Positions 6,749 through 16,410 of a stretch of 64,000 nt of DNA are shown piece by piece (the stretch's first letter is position 1; each line of letters starts with the position of its first letter). The stretch spans positions 18,682 through 82,681 of the forward strand of contig NZ_AUDG01000013.1 in assembly GCF_000425345.1 (NCBI RefSeq), in the 5' to 3' direction. The stretch comes from Rheinheimera baltica DSM 14885. GTDB taxonomy: Bacteria > Pseudomonadota > Gammaproteobacteria > Enterobacterales > Alteromonadaceae. The notes under the pieces were generated by a model, which searched no databases, had not been told where the DNA came from, and saw nothing but the letters and a program-made list of their open reading frames with translations. A program made the translations under genes and the position numbers.

Positions 6749-8259
6749 ATTTCCTTCAAGTTAATCAGTATACTTAGCAAAGGTGAGAGCATATCCCAAA
6801 ACCGATTTAGAAACTGAGGCTCTACCTTATGTACCTTGTTGCCATGAATATACTCATTAAGCGTATTCAAACTATGGTCATTACTATTATGTAACAGCTG
6901 GTCAATTACTTTATTTGCATCACGATCATCTATAAACTCTCCGCGCAAAATTGTGAGCTTTTGACTTAGAGTAATTTCATGATAGCCCTTTTTTTCCCTT
7001 CTGGCCATCTCTACTTTTAGTTCACTACTGTTGATATATTCATCAACAGCTAACTCGAGAAATATACGTATTGATGCAGCTGAGACATTTGGATACTTGT
7101 AAACCGGTAGACCTTGCAACTCTTCAAACAGAGCCTTAATCTTGTAGTTTGAATGCGTAATTCTATGGTATTTATCAGTTAATTGGCGTCTCTTAGGATT
7201 ACCTTTAAGTGATGTTTTTGGTGTTAATTCCGGTGTTAATTCCGGCTTTAAATCGATATTACTGTTGTCTTGTGAATTATCTATTTTCAACACAGATGGG
7301 TTATCTTGTGTGGGGAGCGCAACATTAGTTGATTCTACTTCATTTATGGATTTAACTTTGGGTAAATAATCAAAAATCTCTTGGAACTTTGAGTCTATAG
7401 TTCGAGTATTCACCATAAAACCCAGTTCATTGTTTTTATTCAACATAAGTTTCAAAAATTTGGCGTATGCTACGTAAAAACTGTTAGCATCAGCGTTAAT
7501 AAGAACTCCAGAGTCGTCAAACTCAATATGCCAAGCGGCCCTTACCTGACTATTACCAAACCAGCGCTCCAACACAGTCATGCTTATCCGGTGACTATAA
7601 GCCTGCTCTCGCTCTTCTAATGTTAGATATTTAGTAACATCAGGGTGAGTCGCTATGTCTCGAATTTTTACGTAGCGCAGCGCATCAATTATTGCGGCTC
7701 TTTTAAACCCAGTTAAGTTGATCGTTTCTTCAATATCTTGCCCAACTGAATCAAAAACATTGATGATAAATCGTTGCTGCTGGAGACGCTGCCACCTAAT
7801 TTGATCACTTGCTGATGGAGAGTGTCGCTGCAGAATATACCAACGGCACTCTTCGTAAGACGGTGCCAAACATACTCTAATTTTTTCAATAGCATCACGA
7901 TCGACTGTGCGTGACAGGCTTACCACAGTTTTGCGTATAGACAACGGTGCTTTATCAGGGGAGCGCAGTAACTTGAGTGCCATAACTCTGCGGTTACCCT
8001 CTGCAACAACAAAGTGTTGATCCTCATTTTGCCAGACAACTACTGGGTCAAAAGACAAGAAGCCCCTTGTGGCAATTGACTTCATCAGATCAATAAATTT
8101 TTGCTCGTCAGTTGGATCTGCGATTAGTTCTTCGACATAATCTCTAACAGTAATTAACTTATTAGCTGGGTCAAGTCGTGGATTGTCATGCCACAGCTTC
8201 AAATTATCAACCGAGCGTAAAACTCTGTTTTCCCACCAATTTTTATTTTCTTTTGACAT
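6745..8259 (-). CDS. ParB/Srx-fold protein with C-terminal HEPN-like region (cargo)
   Basis: 504 residues. The N-terminus has a ParB/sulfiredoxin-type nucleotide-binding signature: DNPR (25-28), GFLSFDPVVVW (66-76) and VAEGNRRVMALKLL (85-98), with EGNRR replacing the ParB GERR motif. A central helical region is followed by a low-complexity linker (about 305-355, with the repeat PELTPELTP) and a C-terminal helical domain with SAASIRIFLELAVDEY and LNEYIHGNK, reminiscent of HEPN-like folds. It begins 84 bp after tnsE on the same strand, so it may share the tns transcript or have its own promoter. It is not a plasmid ParB: there is no adjacent ParA, and the length and C-terminus differ. Function unknown; likely a DNA- or NTP-binding partner of the methyltransferase. 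Confidence 0.7.
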   Translation of the reverse strand: MSKENKNWWENRVLRSVDNLKLWHDNPRLDPANKLITVRDYVEELIADPTDEQKFIDLMKSIATRGFLSFDPVVVWQNEDQHFVVAEGNRRVMALKLLRSPDKAPLSIRKTVVSLSRTVDRDAIEKIRVCLAPSYEECRWYILQRHSPSASDQIRWQRLQQQRFIINVFDSVGQDIEETINLTGFKRAAIIDALRYVKIRDIATHPDVTKYLTLEEREQAYSHRISMTVLERWFGNSQVRAAWHIEFDDSGVLINADANSFYVAYAKFLKLMLNKNNELGFMVNTRTIDSKFQEIFDYLPKVKSINEVESTNVALPTQDNPSVLKIDNSQDNSNIDLKPELTPELTPKTSLKGNPKRRQLTDKYHRITHSNYKIKALFEELQGLPVYKYPNVSAASIRIFLELAVDEYINSSELKVEMARREKKGYHEITLSQKLTILRGEFIDDRDANKVIDQLLHNSNDHSLNTLNEYIHGNKVHKVEPQFLNRFWDMLSPLLSILINLKEI

Positions 8260-8343
8260 ATTCTGGACAACTTATTTACTGATAATTTTCCCTAATAGGT
8301 ATTAGAATACACCGACGTAAGAAATAACGTAACCTTTTATAAT

Positions 8344-9945
8344 TCAGCTTAACTGCCTATATATTCTAGCTCCCCATTTTACAATTTCATCGGTAGTCAA
8401 TGCACCGGCTTTACTCGACTTCTGATGCGGCACCCAAGTGTGGCTGTCTTCGCCAACCAACTTGTCAAAATGCTCTTTTGGCCAAGACAAGGATGCCTTA
8501 AGTAGCTGTTTTTCAATGTCGAATAAGTGAGGCTCGATATCGCCAATAGCACTGGCGATGATAACTTTGGTAGACAGGGCCTTGCTTGCATCCGATGTGT
8601 CGACTTCGAGCAGGTAGTACGAGGTTGAGCTGGCAGTAATTTGAGCCACTGATATGCACCTTGGGTTACCATCTGTTTTCAGTATATGCATCTTACACTT
8701 ACCGATTGCCGGCAGCTTCCTGAGAGGGTACCTGATTACCTTACAGCCATGCAGTTCTTCGAGCAATCTCAGCATTTCAAAGTAACTGCTGAATTTGTTT
8801 AGGTACAGGTGAGCATCGTCTGTCTGCTCATTCAATGCATCCCATTCTGCACTTGGTAAGTCACCGCCAGGCCCTTGCTCTTCGCTACTTACTTCCTGCG
8901 ATGCTTCAGCGGCCTCATCATCGTTTTCCCGGCCACGGCCTGTGGGCTTATTTTTCTTGCTCACTTTCCAGGTTTCAAAAGCACGCTCATACTCAAATTT
9001 GACTTGGTTTACTTTGAGCATTACCGGGTTGTTTTCCCGGCTGCCATCAGTTTCATCATCCAAATTGTGCCCATCTGGACGACTGGCATCCCCTCCGGCA
9101 GCGCTACCTTTTCCACTAACCGAAGTACTGAACTTAGGACTGGTAAACTCAATCAATGATGGCACATTTGACTTGATCTTACAGATACTCAAAACTTCAT
9201 AAACCAGCAAGGTCCGGCTGACCGGCTCGAAACGTCCCCGAACATTTAACATCACCCCCTGAAGTGGTGGTGGGTCGAACTGAAAGGTCCAGCGTCGATA
9301 AAGGCCACTATTGATACCATGTATCAATTGGTATCTGCTGATGCTCTCGTATGAGTACCTGACACTCTCATCCAGCAACAACCAGGAAAGATGCCTACGA
9401 AAGCCATAATCACTGAATAACTCTATTGGGCAGTTACAAGTTTCAAGTACATGAATGTTTGCCCAATTTAATTTCGGTTCAGTTTCTGTGATGAACTCAT
9501 TACTCAGCACATCGTGCAATACGGATGAACGGGCCAGATAAGCATTATGAAAAAAGAGTGCCCGTGCCAGCTCAAACTGTGGCAAGAAAACGCGTATTCC
9601 TTCCTCAATGCTGAATTCAAAACAATACTGCTCCAGCTCTTTTGGCAATTGACGCTCGAGGGCAGGACAACTTTTAAGCCGAACGACATCCCAATCCCGT
9701 GTTGTGGTGATTTCGAAACTTTGCTCATGGCTATTCGGGTAATAATCTTTGGTTGGATTGATGACGTTTTTACGCACCAACAAAGGCGCGTTGGATAGTG
9801 ATGTTGAATCAGACCCTGCTTCCTTACTCGGGTAAATGCTTAAGTTAACGCCCCAACGTACGCCATCTGTTTTACAAAACAGATCTCCGATACCATTTAG
9901 CCAAGTATCGTCTTTAAATCCATTTAAGTGGATAGAGCCGGTCAA
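8344..9945 (-). CDS. tnsE: TnsE, replication-associated target selector
   Basis: 533 residues (Tn7 TnsE 538). It matches Tn7 TnsE in several places: LARALFFHNAYLARSSVL near 130-147, the QFDPPPLQG segment near 222-230, a poorly conserved acidic/serine-rich middle (about 275-370), and LLEVDTSDASKALSTKV followed by SLSWPKEHFDKL in the C-terminal DNA-binding domain. TnsE directs insertion to discontinuously replicating DNA through the beta clamp, favouring conjugal plasmids. Its start overlaps the tnsD stop by 4 nt. Its presence means this element has both Tn7 targeting routes. Confidence 0.9.
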   Translation of the reverse strand: MTGSIHLNGFKDDTWLNGIGDLFCKTDGVRWGVNLSIYPSKEAGSDSTSLSNAPLLVRKNVINPTKDYYPNSHEQSFEITTTRDWDVVRLKSCPALERQLPKELEQYCFEFSIEEGIRVFLPQFELARALFFHNAYLARSSVLHDVLSNEFITETEPKLNWANIHVLETCNCPIELFSDYGFRRHLSWLLLDESVRYSYESISRYQLIHGINSGLYRRWTFQFDPPPLQGVMLNVRGRFEPVSRTLLVYEVLSICKIKSNVPSLIEFTSPKFSTSVSGKGSAAGGDASRPDGHNLDDETDGSRENNPVMLKVNQVKFEYERAFETWKVSKKNKPTGRGRENDDEAAEASQEVSSEEQGPGGDLPSAEWDALNEQTDDAHLYLNKFSSYFEMLRLLEELHGCKVIRYPLRKLPAIGKCKMHILKTDGNPRCISVAQITASSTSYYLLEVDTSDASKALSTKVIIASAIGDIEPHLFDIEKQLLKASLSWPKEHFDKLVGEDSHTWVPHQKSSKAGALTTDEIVKWGARIYRQLS

Positions 9946-11450
9946 ATTCCAATGATCTCCTGCAAAAACTCCCGCGCCAATTCTGTGAGTCGCTCTTCAC
10001 TCAGTCCAGACAACCGAAGCACCTGCCAGCGTTTTAAATATTCACCGGCTAAGTTCAGGCGAATAACGATGCGGGTAATTCTTCTTATTTGATATTGCTC
10101 TATATTTTCACAATGCCGATCAAAAAACAAACGACACAGTGGCAAGTGCTTTAAGTTTTTTTCAATGGTGGCTTTGCGCTGCAATTGTGCCAAGTACCAG
10201 TTCATTGTTCGCCTTGGCAGCCAGAGATCTTGCTCTGTTGCATCACGAAGCTGTATTAGCGTTCTGACATTCTCATGGTCACGCTTTCGCCAATCTGTTT
10301 TTACTTGGCACGTATTCGGCTTAATGCAATATTGCTGGTTGGTTGCCATTAGCCAGTCTCGATCATGCCGATATAACCAGGCATACACATCTCCAAAGCC
10401 ATTCTCACGCGCTAGCTTGGTACTATAGCGGCGAGCAGCTGATAGCCAACGATTGCGGTAATTATCCAGTTGCGTATTATCCGATACAGCTACTTGAGGC
10501 GGCGTTACTTTTGCAGGATGCCTTGATGAAGCAACTTGTTGCATCACTTCGGTGAAACACCAGGCAGGCTTGAGAAAAGCGTGCAGCACAATCAAGTGCT
10601 GCAGATAGCTAAAAGCTTTACGATGCTTACGGAATATTGATTTTAACCAGCAGTTTTCTGAGCATTCTGGCAGCAAATCAAGGCTTGCTAACCATTCGTA
10701 GCCCCAAAAGCCGATCACTTTGGCACTGATCTTCTCATGTTCTACCTGTCGGCCACAGCAGAAACCCTGCGCATCGGCCAAATCATGGTACCAGTTCCCC
10801 CACTGCACCAACTCAGGTACCGGTAACCCATTGAAATTTAGCAATGTTTCGATACTTGTGGCGATTAAGCAGCTCTGCCAGCAGCCTATCGCCTGTTGTT
10901 TGATAACACAGACTTGAAAGCAAGCAGCCTGGTACTGATGACGATGCACATCATGCCGGTGTATTGGTGCATTTTGTAAAGCGCCATGAACCACACAATC
11001 CCTGGTACCAGCGACCTGCCAGCCTCTTTGCCAATAGCATTCACCGTAACGACTGTATTGCGCTTGCATACAACCAGGGCAGTATCGCAGATATTCCGGC
11101 TGCTTAATGCGCGAAGCGGCCACTCCTGCAGCGACATGCGCACTGTGTCGTTTATTTGCTATCAGCTCATTGCAGAGTTGCTGACGGCGTTGCTCACCAA
11201 TAAAAGGAGCATACAGCGGAAAAAGAGTATGGTTGTACAACAAATCTAGCGATGTTGGGCCAACTTTCGGTGGGTACAAAGCAGCGACCAACTTCAAATG
11301 ACCGGGTAAATCAGGGGTAGCAATGATCTTGGTGTCAGCAAACACCTCCTGCAGTAATTCTTTTGGCGATACGATGCCGCTATGGACCCCGTGCCTGGCG
11401 ATGACGCTGTAAAGCAGCTCATCGCGATATGGCAAAGGAAAGCCCAGCAT
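9942..11450 (-). CDS. tnsD: TnsD (TniQ family), attTn7-binding target selector
   Basis: 502 residues (Tn7 TnsD 508). It has the TniQ zinc finger C124-x2-C127 ... C152-x2-H155, at the same positions as in Tn7 TnsD, plus the FPLPY and YSVIARHGV N-terminus. It also has the diagnostic CWLKSIFRKHRKAFSYLQH and YAWLYRHDRDWL blocks. TnsD binds the 3' end of glmS and recruits TnsC, giving insertion downstream of glmS, where this element is found. It starts 2 nt after the tnsC stop and ends overlapping tnsE. Confidence 0.97.
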   Translation of the reverse strand: MLGFPLPYRDELLYSVIARHGVHSGIVSPKELLQEVFADTKIIATPDLPGHLKLVAALYPPKVGPTSLDLLYNHTLFPLYAPFIGEQRRQQLCNELIANKRHSAHVAAGVAASRIKQPEYLRYCPGCMQAQYSRYGECYWQRGWQVAGTRDCVVHGALQNAPIHRHDVHRHQYQAACFQVCVIKQQAIGCWQSCLIATSIETLLNFNGLPVPELVQWGNWYHDLADAQGFCCGRQVEHEKISAKVIGFWGYEWLASLDLLPECSENCWLKSIFRKHRKAFSYLQHLIVLHAFLKPAWCFTEVMQQVASSRHPAKVTPPQVAVSDNTQLDNYRNRWLSAARRYSTKLARENGFGDVYAWLYRHDRDWLMATNQQYCIKPNTCQVKTDWRKRDHENVRTLIQLRDATEQDLWLPRRTMNWYLAQLQRKATIEKNLKHLPLCRLFFDRHCENIEQYQIRRITRIVIRLNLAGEYLKRWQVLRLSGLSEERLTELAREFLQEIIGI

Positions 11451-11452
11451 AC

Positions 11453-13117
11453 TTAACCCACTCGTTGTAGCCAGCTGGGAATGTCGAATAACTCTTTGCC
11501 GTACTTAAACTGTTGATAAAGCTTTCCCTTGTCTGCTTGCGAAAATTTAAATCGTAGATCATCAGTTGGCAGCGTATGCCAGGCTTGTTGTTTGATCTTT
11601 TCTGTTGTTGAACTGGGCGCCTTTATCAGCGTCAGTGCGCTTGCATACCAGTCCAGTAAAACTCGGCTGAGCTCTGGTAACGATAGGTTTGGATGATCTT
11701 TAAACACCTTTTCAACCAAAGGCTGCAGCAAGCCTGAGTCGCAGCCCATCGCCTGTAGCATAGTATAAAGCCGCAGCGCTTTTTCATTACCAATAAAAGG
11801 TGACTTCGCTTCTTTTGTGTTTTGCTGTCTATCTATTAGGGCTTTTAGTTCAAGCAAACGCTTGTCGATAGAGGGTAGCTGCAGATCGGAGTATTTGTTT
11901 ATCAAGTCTGGATCATTACGGCGCAAAGCATCCAGCATTGGATGGACAGGTTTTAACTCCTGCTCGTAAATGGTACGCAATAATTTTACTGTAATTCTTT
12001 CTAAGCCGGTGGATATCGCACGCATTTGGGCCAGAACGAAGAGCTTGACGACAATATCTAGAACTCCCTGCGATAGGTCAAACCAGCATTCTCGCACCTC
12101 ATCACTTAGCAGCTCGTCTCGCTTTGTCAGCCACTGGTATTGCCACAGCTTATCGGTAAATGCTACCCATTCGGTCTTCCTAACTTTGCCGGTACGTGGA
12201 TCTGTGCCAACAGGCCCGCAGTGCATTGGATCCCAGAATAATGAGCCAAAACCAGCGCTTCGCCTGGCTGACTGCAATTCTATTTCAAAAATTGGCCGGG
12301 CTTTGGGCGTACCAACCAAGACTACAGGCACCCCAATCACATTAACCAAGGCTACAAAAAACTCTAACATTGCTTCCTTACTGATGGAGCGCTTTAACGT
12401 CAATCGCTGGATCTCATCGATGACCAAGACACCGATAGCCCGCTGGGTAGCCACTTGCCCCATCAATGACAGCAATACCTCTGTGCTGTGGCGTTTGCGG
12501 GCATATTTTTCTTCGTACCCAGTATGAAGAGTTCGGTCGACTTCGCGAAAAAAGTTCAGGCACAAACTCTTCAACGAACCATCGGACGGACACTCCATTC
12601 TAAGGTAAGGTAACTGGATAAAATTGTATTTCGAGTGATAAATGACTGGTGGATAGGTGGCTAGAATACGGTTTATGGTAGTGCTTTTACCACTGCCAGA
12701 GCACCCTATCAAAGACAAGCTCTTGGCAGTTGAGTTCGACTGAATGAACCGTGAAGAGTTATTCTCCCCAGCCATGATACGCTCATAACTTTCTTGCATC
12801 AGCTTGTTAATCGAGCCGTCAGCAAGGTTTCGTCCAACATAACCAGCGCGGACCATGATTGATACCTTTTCTTCCAGCTGCTTGTGCATCGCCAGCGGCT
12901 GAAAAAAATCATCCAGTAGGGCGCTGATTTGGTGAGCCCGAATATGCCCCTTTTCAAAGCAATCCTGCGGATTGAATTCAACCTTTCCCGTTAACTTTGC
13001 TTTTAACGCTTTTAAATCCATGATTGGTGGAAGGGCTTCAATTAGGGGATTCCCGCGATAGCGTTCCAGCCCAGGATCCATGTAAACCGCCTCGACGTAA
13101 TGATCAGGTAATGGCAT
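11453..13117 (-). CDS. tnsC: TnsC, AAA+ transposition regulator
   Basis: 554 residues (Tn7 TnsC 555). Walker A GCSGSGKS at 138-145 and Walker B LVIDEIQRL with D234/E235 mark the AAA+ core. The N-terminal region and the long C-terminal helical part fit Tn7 TnsC, which links target selectors TnsD/TnsE to the TnsAB transposase and mediates target immunity. The start ATG shares one base with the tnsB stop (TGATG), so translation is coupled. Confidence 0.97.
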   Translation of the reverse strand: MPLPDHYVEAVYMDPGLERYRGNPLIEALPPIMDLKALKAKLTGKVEFNPQDCFEKGHIRAHQISALLDDFFQPLAMHKQLEEKVSIMVRAGYVGRNLADGSINKLMQESYERIMAGENNSSRFIQSNSTAKSLSLIGCSGSGKSTTINRILATYPPVIYHSKYNFIQLPYLRMECPSDGSLKSLCLNFFREVDRTLHTGYEEKYARKRHSTEVLLSLMGQVATQRAIGVLVIDEIQRLTLKRSISKEAMLEFFVALVNVIGVPVVLVGTPKARPIFEIELQSARRSAGFGSLFWDPMHCGPVGTDPRTGKVRKTEWVAFTDKLWQYQWLTKRDELLSDEVRECWFDLSQGVLDIVVKLFVLAQMRAISTGLERITVKLLRTIYEQELKPVHPMLDALRRNDPDLINKYSDLQLPSIDKRLLELKALIDRQQNTKEAKSPFIGNEKALRLYTMLQAMGCDSGLLQPLVEKVFKDHPNLSLPELSRVLLDWYASALTLIKAPSSTTEKIKQQAWHTLPTDDLRFKFSQADKGKLYQQFKYGKELFDIPSWLQRVG

Positions 13118-15198
13118 CAGTCGTCGTCTCCAAACAGTTCTTCAATGTAATCCGGATAATCAAGGGCAGATTCATTTCCACTAAACGGAATGACCTGAGC
13201 TGAAGGCTGCTGTTTATCCAAAACTGGGCGCTGAGCTTTTTCGGCGCGTTCTCTGGCCTTTTCGGTTCGCTTGTTCTCGTTGATGGCTCGGATCCGCTCG
13301 GCCTTGGGTATGTTGCTGGTATCCGGAGCTGCTTTTTCAGCCGCACGAATTTTTTCCAGAACAAACTCCTCATGCCGGCGTTTATGTGCTTTTGAATGGA
13401 CTTTAGCTGCTGCAGTTGTTTTCTTTTGCTCTTGCCGCACCTGCCACACATCCCAGAAGGACGCTCCCCGGAATTCTCTGGACTTATCGGTAAGGTTACA
13501 AACCCAGTGTTGATTACTGCCTTTCTCAAAGAACAGGTATATTTGATCGGCAACTAATGGGTCGTAAGCTGCCTCGAGACTGACAGGGCGCTTCACCTGT
13601 CTGCCGCGATGCGTCCACCCCAGCTGCAGCATTTTGGGTGATGAGTAATAAAGGCCAAATAAACAGACACCATGCTCTGATAAAGTTGCTTTTTCTCTTG
13701 GTAATAATGCAATACGTAATGCTGTAGGATCCGCCTGGTGTAAACGCCCAGTTCGATGCTGAAGACCCCAGTTCCAAAGATGGATTGGGGTAAGCGGTAA
13801 GTCTGCCGGCATATCGGCATCACGATCGTACTTTTCCAGCACTGCATACTGATTATGGTAAAGCACGGCTGACAGGATAATCTGAGCAAAATCCATTACA
13901 GAAAGCTTGGCATCCAACCGATAATCATTGCCACCACTTTTTCTCACCCGGTTGCCCGTCACGTAGCCCGGAACAAAAGGGCCAAAGGACGCCTGTACCG
14001 TGCGAAAAGTACGCTCTACTATCCCTTTTGCATCACCTCGATAAGGTGGGGTATTTTCAATTCGAATAGCAAAGTTATTTTCAAGACTTTCTATCTGGTG
14101 GCCGAGCAGCTCACCACGGTCTGCCAGGATAGCATCTGGTAAACCTACACTGGGCCAATCTTCTGAGGCAATGTCAAAACCAAGCTTCTTGCAGTAGGTC
14201 ACTTTATCAGTAACAGCCATATACAAGGCCTGGATGGCAGAGGCGTAGGAAGCATTTTCAAAGCCGATGTAAAAACCAGCTATCATCCGGCTAAATACAT
14301 CAATCACCATATACACCACAGGACGGCCAACAATGTTGCCCCGCTCACTATCGGACACCAGATAGATATCCGCAATGGTGGCATCTATTTCGTAGCGGGA
14401 GCCTGGTCCAAGCACCTGACTGTTGGCGGTACTGTGTAAAGGTCGGATATCTTTATTGTAGATAGTTGCCGGCACTTTCTTTTTTAGCGCTTCTACCTGC
14501 TGGTAATCCCGCTTGTAAAAGTGCAACATTTGCCAATTGCTAGGTAGCTCTTGTTGCGGGGTATCCGGAAAGTGATTGAGATAAAGGCTCTCAAAGCGGC
14601 GATGAGCATAAGGAAAGGAATGCCCTTTATCTTTCAACAGGTACCTATCGATGGCAATACGAAACAAACGCTCAGTAAACTCATCTATCTTTGCACCAAC
14701 ACCACTTTGATGCTGACGAGGCCGACCAAGTTTCTTATCACCCGCAAGTCGTCGCTGACCTTTAGCCCCCGAATTTTTGTAGTCTGGCAACAAGGCATTT
14801 GGTGTCTGCCCTCGTTGCCAATAACGCCTAGCTAAGCGATATACAGTCTGCTTAGTGGTACTGCAAGTGCGTATGATGTCTTCAACAACTCGGCCACGGC
14901 TTTTTGGGCTATAAAAATCAGGTAAGTCAATCAATGGCTTGATTAGATTATAATTACTATCACGCTTCGTTCTGGCTGTACTACCTTCCGCTGGCGATTC
15001 GAATGCAAGGGCCTTATAAGGATCATCGGTACGCTCCAGTAGCTCTTGCTCAATGCCATCCTGCAGCTCAGAAACCAAAGCAAGCTCTGGAAACGCTGCG
15101 ATTTCATCAATATTTATCCACACCAGGTAGTCACCCAGCAATTGTAATACCCGATAACATTGAGCATCAAACCGCAGAACCTCATTGATTCGAAACAC
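13117..15198 (-). CDS. tnsB: TnsB, DDE transposase
   Basis: With the GTG at 15196-15198 as start the protein is 693 aa (Tn7 TnsB 702) and begins in register with Tn7 (xFRINEV against MWQINEV). GGGAGG lies about 6 nt upstream. The upstream ATG at 15240 would add 14 residues unlike the family. DDE residues fall at D272 (RYEIDATIADIYL), D360 (LADRGEL) and E395 (GDAKGIVERTFR), one off the Tn7 numbering of 273/361/396. The DNA-binding region holds ARRYWQRGQTPNAL. The C-terminus is highly charged and ends in acidic residues, as in Tn7. The start overlaps tnsA by 17 nt. Confidence 0.97.
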   Translation of the reverse strand: MFRINEVLRFDAQCYRVLQLLGDYLVWINIDEIAAFPELALVSELQDGIEQELLERTDDPYKALAFESPAEGSTARTKRDSNYNLIKPLIDLPDFYSPKSRGRVVEDIIRTCSTTKQTVYRLARRYWQRGQTPNALLPDYKNSGAKGQRRLAGDKKLGRPRQHQSGVGAKIDEFTERLFRIAIDRYLLKDKGHSFPYAHRRFESLYLNHFPDTPQQELPSNWQMLHFYKRDYQQVEALKKKVPATIYNKDIRPLHSTANSQVLGPGSRYEIDATIADIYLVSDSERGNIVGRPVVYMVIDVFSRMIAGFYIGFENASYASAIQALYMAVTDKVTYCKKLGFDIASEDWPSVGLPDAILADRGELLGHQIESLENNFAIRIENTPPYRGDAKGIVERTFRTVQASFGPFVPGYVTGNRVRKSGGNDYRLDAKLSVMDFAQIILSAVLYHNQYAVLEKYDRDADMPADLPLTPIHLWNWGLQHRTGRLHQADPTALRIALLPREKATLSEHGVCLFGLYYSSPKMLQLGWTHRGRQVKRPVSLEAAYDPLVADQIYLFFEKGSNQHWVCNLTDKSREFRGASFWDVWQVRQEQKKTTAAAKVHSKAHKRRHEEFVLEKIRAAEKAAPDTSNIPKAERIRAINENKRTEKARERAEKAQRPVLDKQQPSAQVIPFSGNESALDYPDYIEELFGDDD

Positions 15199-16012
15199 GG
15201 TAAGCCTCCCGAATACAGTTGAGACTTCCCACTTGGACATCTTTTGCTTTCAGCTTTATCACAGGGATAAATATGTCGAAGGTAAAATATCGCTTGGCCA
15301 GTAAGCTTCGGACTTCATATAGCGACTCGCCAAGAGGCAAGTCGTATGCTGCATCCAGCTCCTTGCAAGTAGCTAACAATGTTTGGTTTGGTCGTTTTGC
15401 AAAGTGATGAGCATATAACTCAATTTGCTGCATTGTCAGCTCAACATCTTCCTGCTGATTACGCTGTGATGGATAAAGCCACGAGATGTTCTTTGCCACG
15501 GCTGCCGGTATATCAGCTTCGGTTATCACATACCAGGGCAGTCCTTTCTCCTGCCAATAGCGTCGCTCCAGTTCCAACTTTTCGACTGTCCTGGCATCAT
15601 CGAGAGCCTCTTTATACTTTGCTTGCAGCACAAAGCGCGGCTCTTGCTCGTTGGTTGAATCAACCAGAAAATCTGAAGATAAATACTGATCAATCCCTGC
15701 AAAGCGGGAATGATTCATCATGGCCTCGCTGGCCAGACGACGAGTCAATTCACGTTCAAGCGGAAATTGCTCGCGGATCTGCGTTACCTCACGATGCCAT
15801 TCCAGCAACAAGAAAACCGATAGCTCTAAATCGGACAACAAATGATGGGTACGCTGAGACTTATGGCCAAAAACACGATGAACACGGCCAAGGGAAGGGA
15901 AATCAGATACTTTTAGCCATGGCTGATAGCTCGCATGCTCTCCACTGCCACGACCCGCTTTGATCCAGTTCGCAAACTGTGCTTCCGTGAATCCTTTTTT
16001 CTTCTGAGCCAT
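15182..16012 (-). CDS. tnsA: TnsA endonuclease of element II
   Basis: 276 residues. The triad E63 (LLSDLE), D114 (YLSSD) and K132 (LQAK) matches Tn7 TnsA exactly in position. It is the first gene of the tnsABCDE operon. A complete 20-bp TnsB-type site (16062-16081) lies 50 bp upstream of the start, so TnsB probably represses the operon, as TnsB does at the Tn7 right end. In Tn7 this position is at the transposon tip; here 1.03 kb separates that site from the element end. Confidence 0.96.
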   Translation of the reverse strand: MAQKKKGFTEAQFANWIKAGRGSGEHASYQPWLKVSDFPSLGRVHRVFGHKSQRTHHLLSDLELSVFLLLEWHREVTQIREQFPLERELTRRLASEAMMNHSRFAGIDQYLSSDFLVDSTNEQEPRFVLQAKYKEALDDARTVEKLELERRYWQEKGLPWYVITEADIPAAVAKNISWLYPSQRNQQEDVELTMQQIELYAHHFAKRPNQTLLATCKELDAAYDLPLGESLYEVRSLLAKRYFTFDIFIPVIKLKAKDVQVGSLNCIREAYRVSNQ

Positions 16013-16410
16013 AACGAAACTGCCCTGTCCGATTGAATTTTCATCATAGTCAGAGCGATATCAGTATGCAACTTTATTACTTAGACTACACTTAAACTCC
16101 GTTTACCGTTTTTTGGGCAAAAATTTGATTCCATAATTTGGTGAAGAGCTAAGAGCCAAAATTAACGCAGATCCAAATAGAAGTGGTAAGTCCCAGACCA
16201 GACGCATTTACCGAAGCGTCGAAGGACGAAGCTTGTCTGAGCGACCATGATTGATAAACCTCGGGTATCTAAATACGATTGCTAACCGAACACTGAAAGC
16301 AGGGATAGCTACTCAGGCATTATATTCCTACCGCCTTAAGCGAAAAAATAAGCGGCCTGAATACTTATTTATAATACCAGGAGAACGCCTATATCGTTTT
16401 CAAAATCGAG
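16013..16410. other. Intergenic region upstream of tnsA, with one TnsB-type site
   Basis: Holds the divergent control region between tnsA (leftward) and the antitoxin gene (rightward). The only clear element is the TnsB-type site at 16062-16081. AGGAG at 16378-16382 is too far from the GTG at 16411 to be an obvious ribosome site. Short overlapping frames here have no family likeness. Confidence 0.5.
16062..16081 (-). promoter_or_regulatory. Displaced TnsB-binding site, likely tnsA operator
   Basis: CAGTATGCAACTTTATTACT matches the right-end repeats CAGTATGATACTTTATTACT at 18 of 20 bases, in the same orientation. It lies 50 bp before tnsA and 963 bp from the nearest end repeat. Confidence 0.75.

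Noticed and set aside
6745..8259. Plasmid partition ParB
   Set aside because: No ParA or centromere-like repeats adjacent. The C-terminus and the coupling to a methyltransferase differ from partition proteins.
15199..15240. Upstream ATG start for tnsB of element II
   Set aside because: The GTG at 15198 has a strong ribosome site and gives the start shared with Tn7 TnsB.
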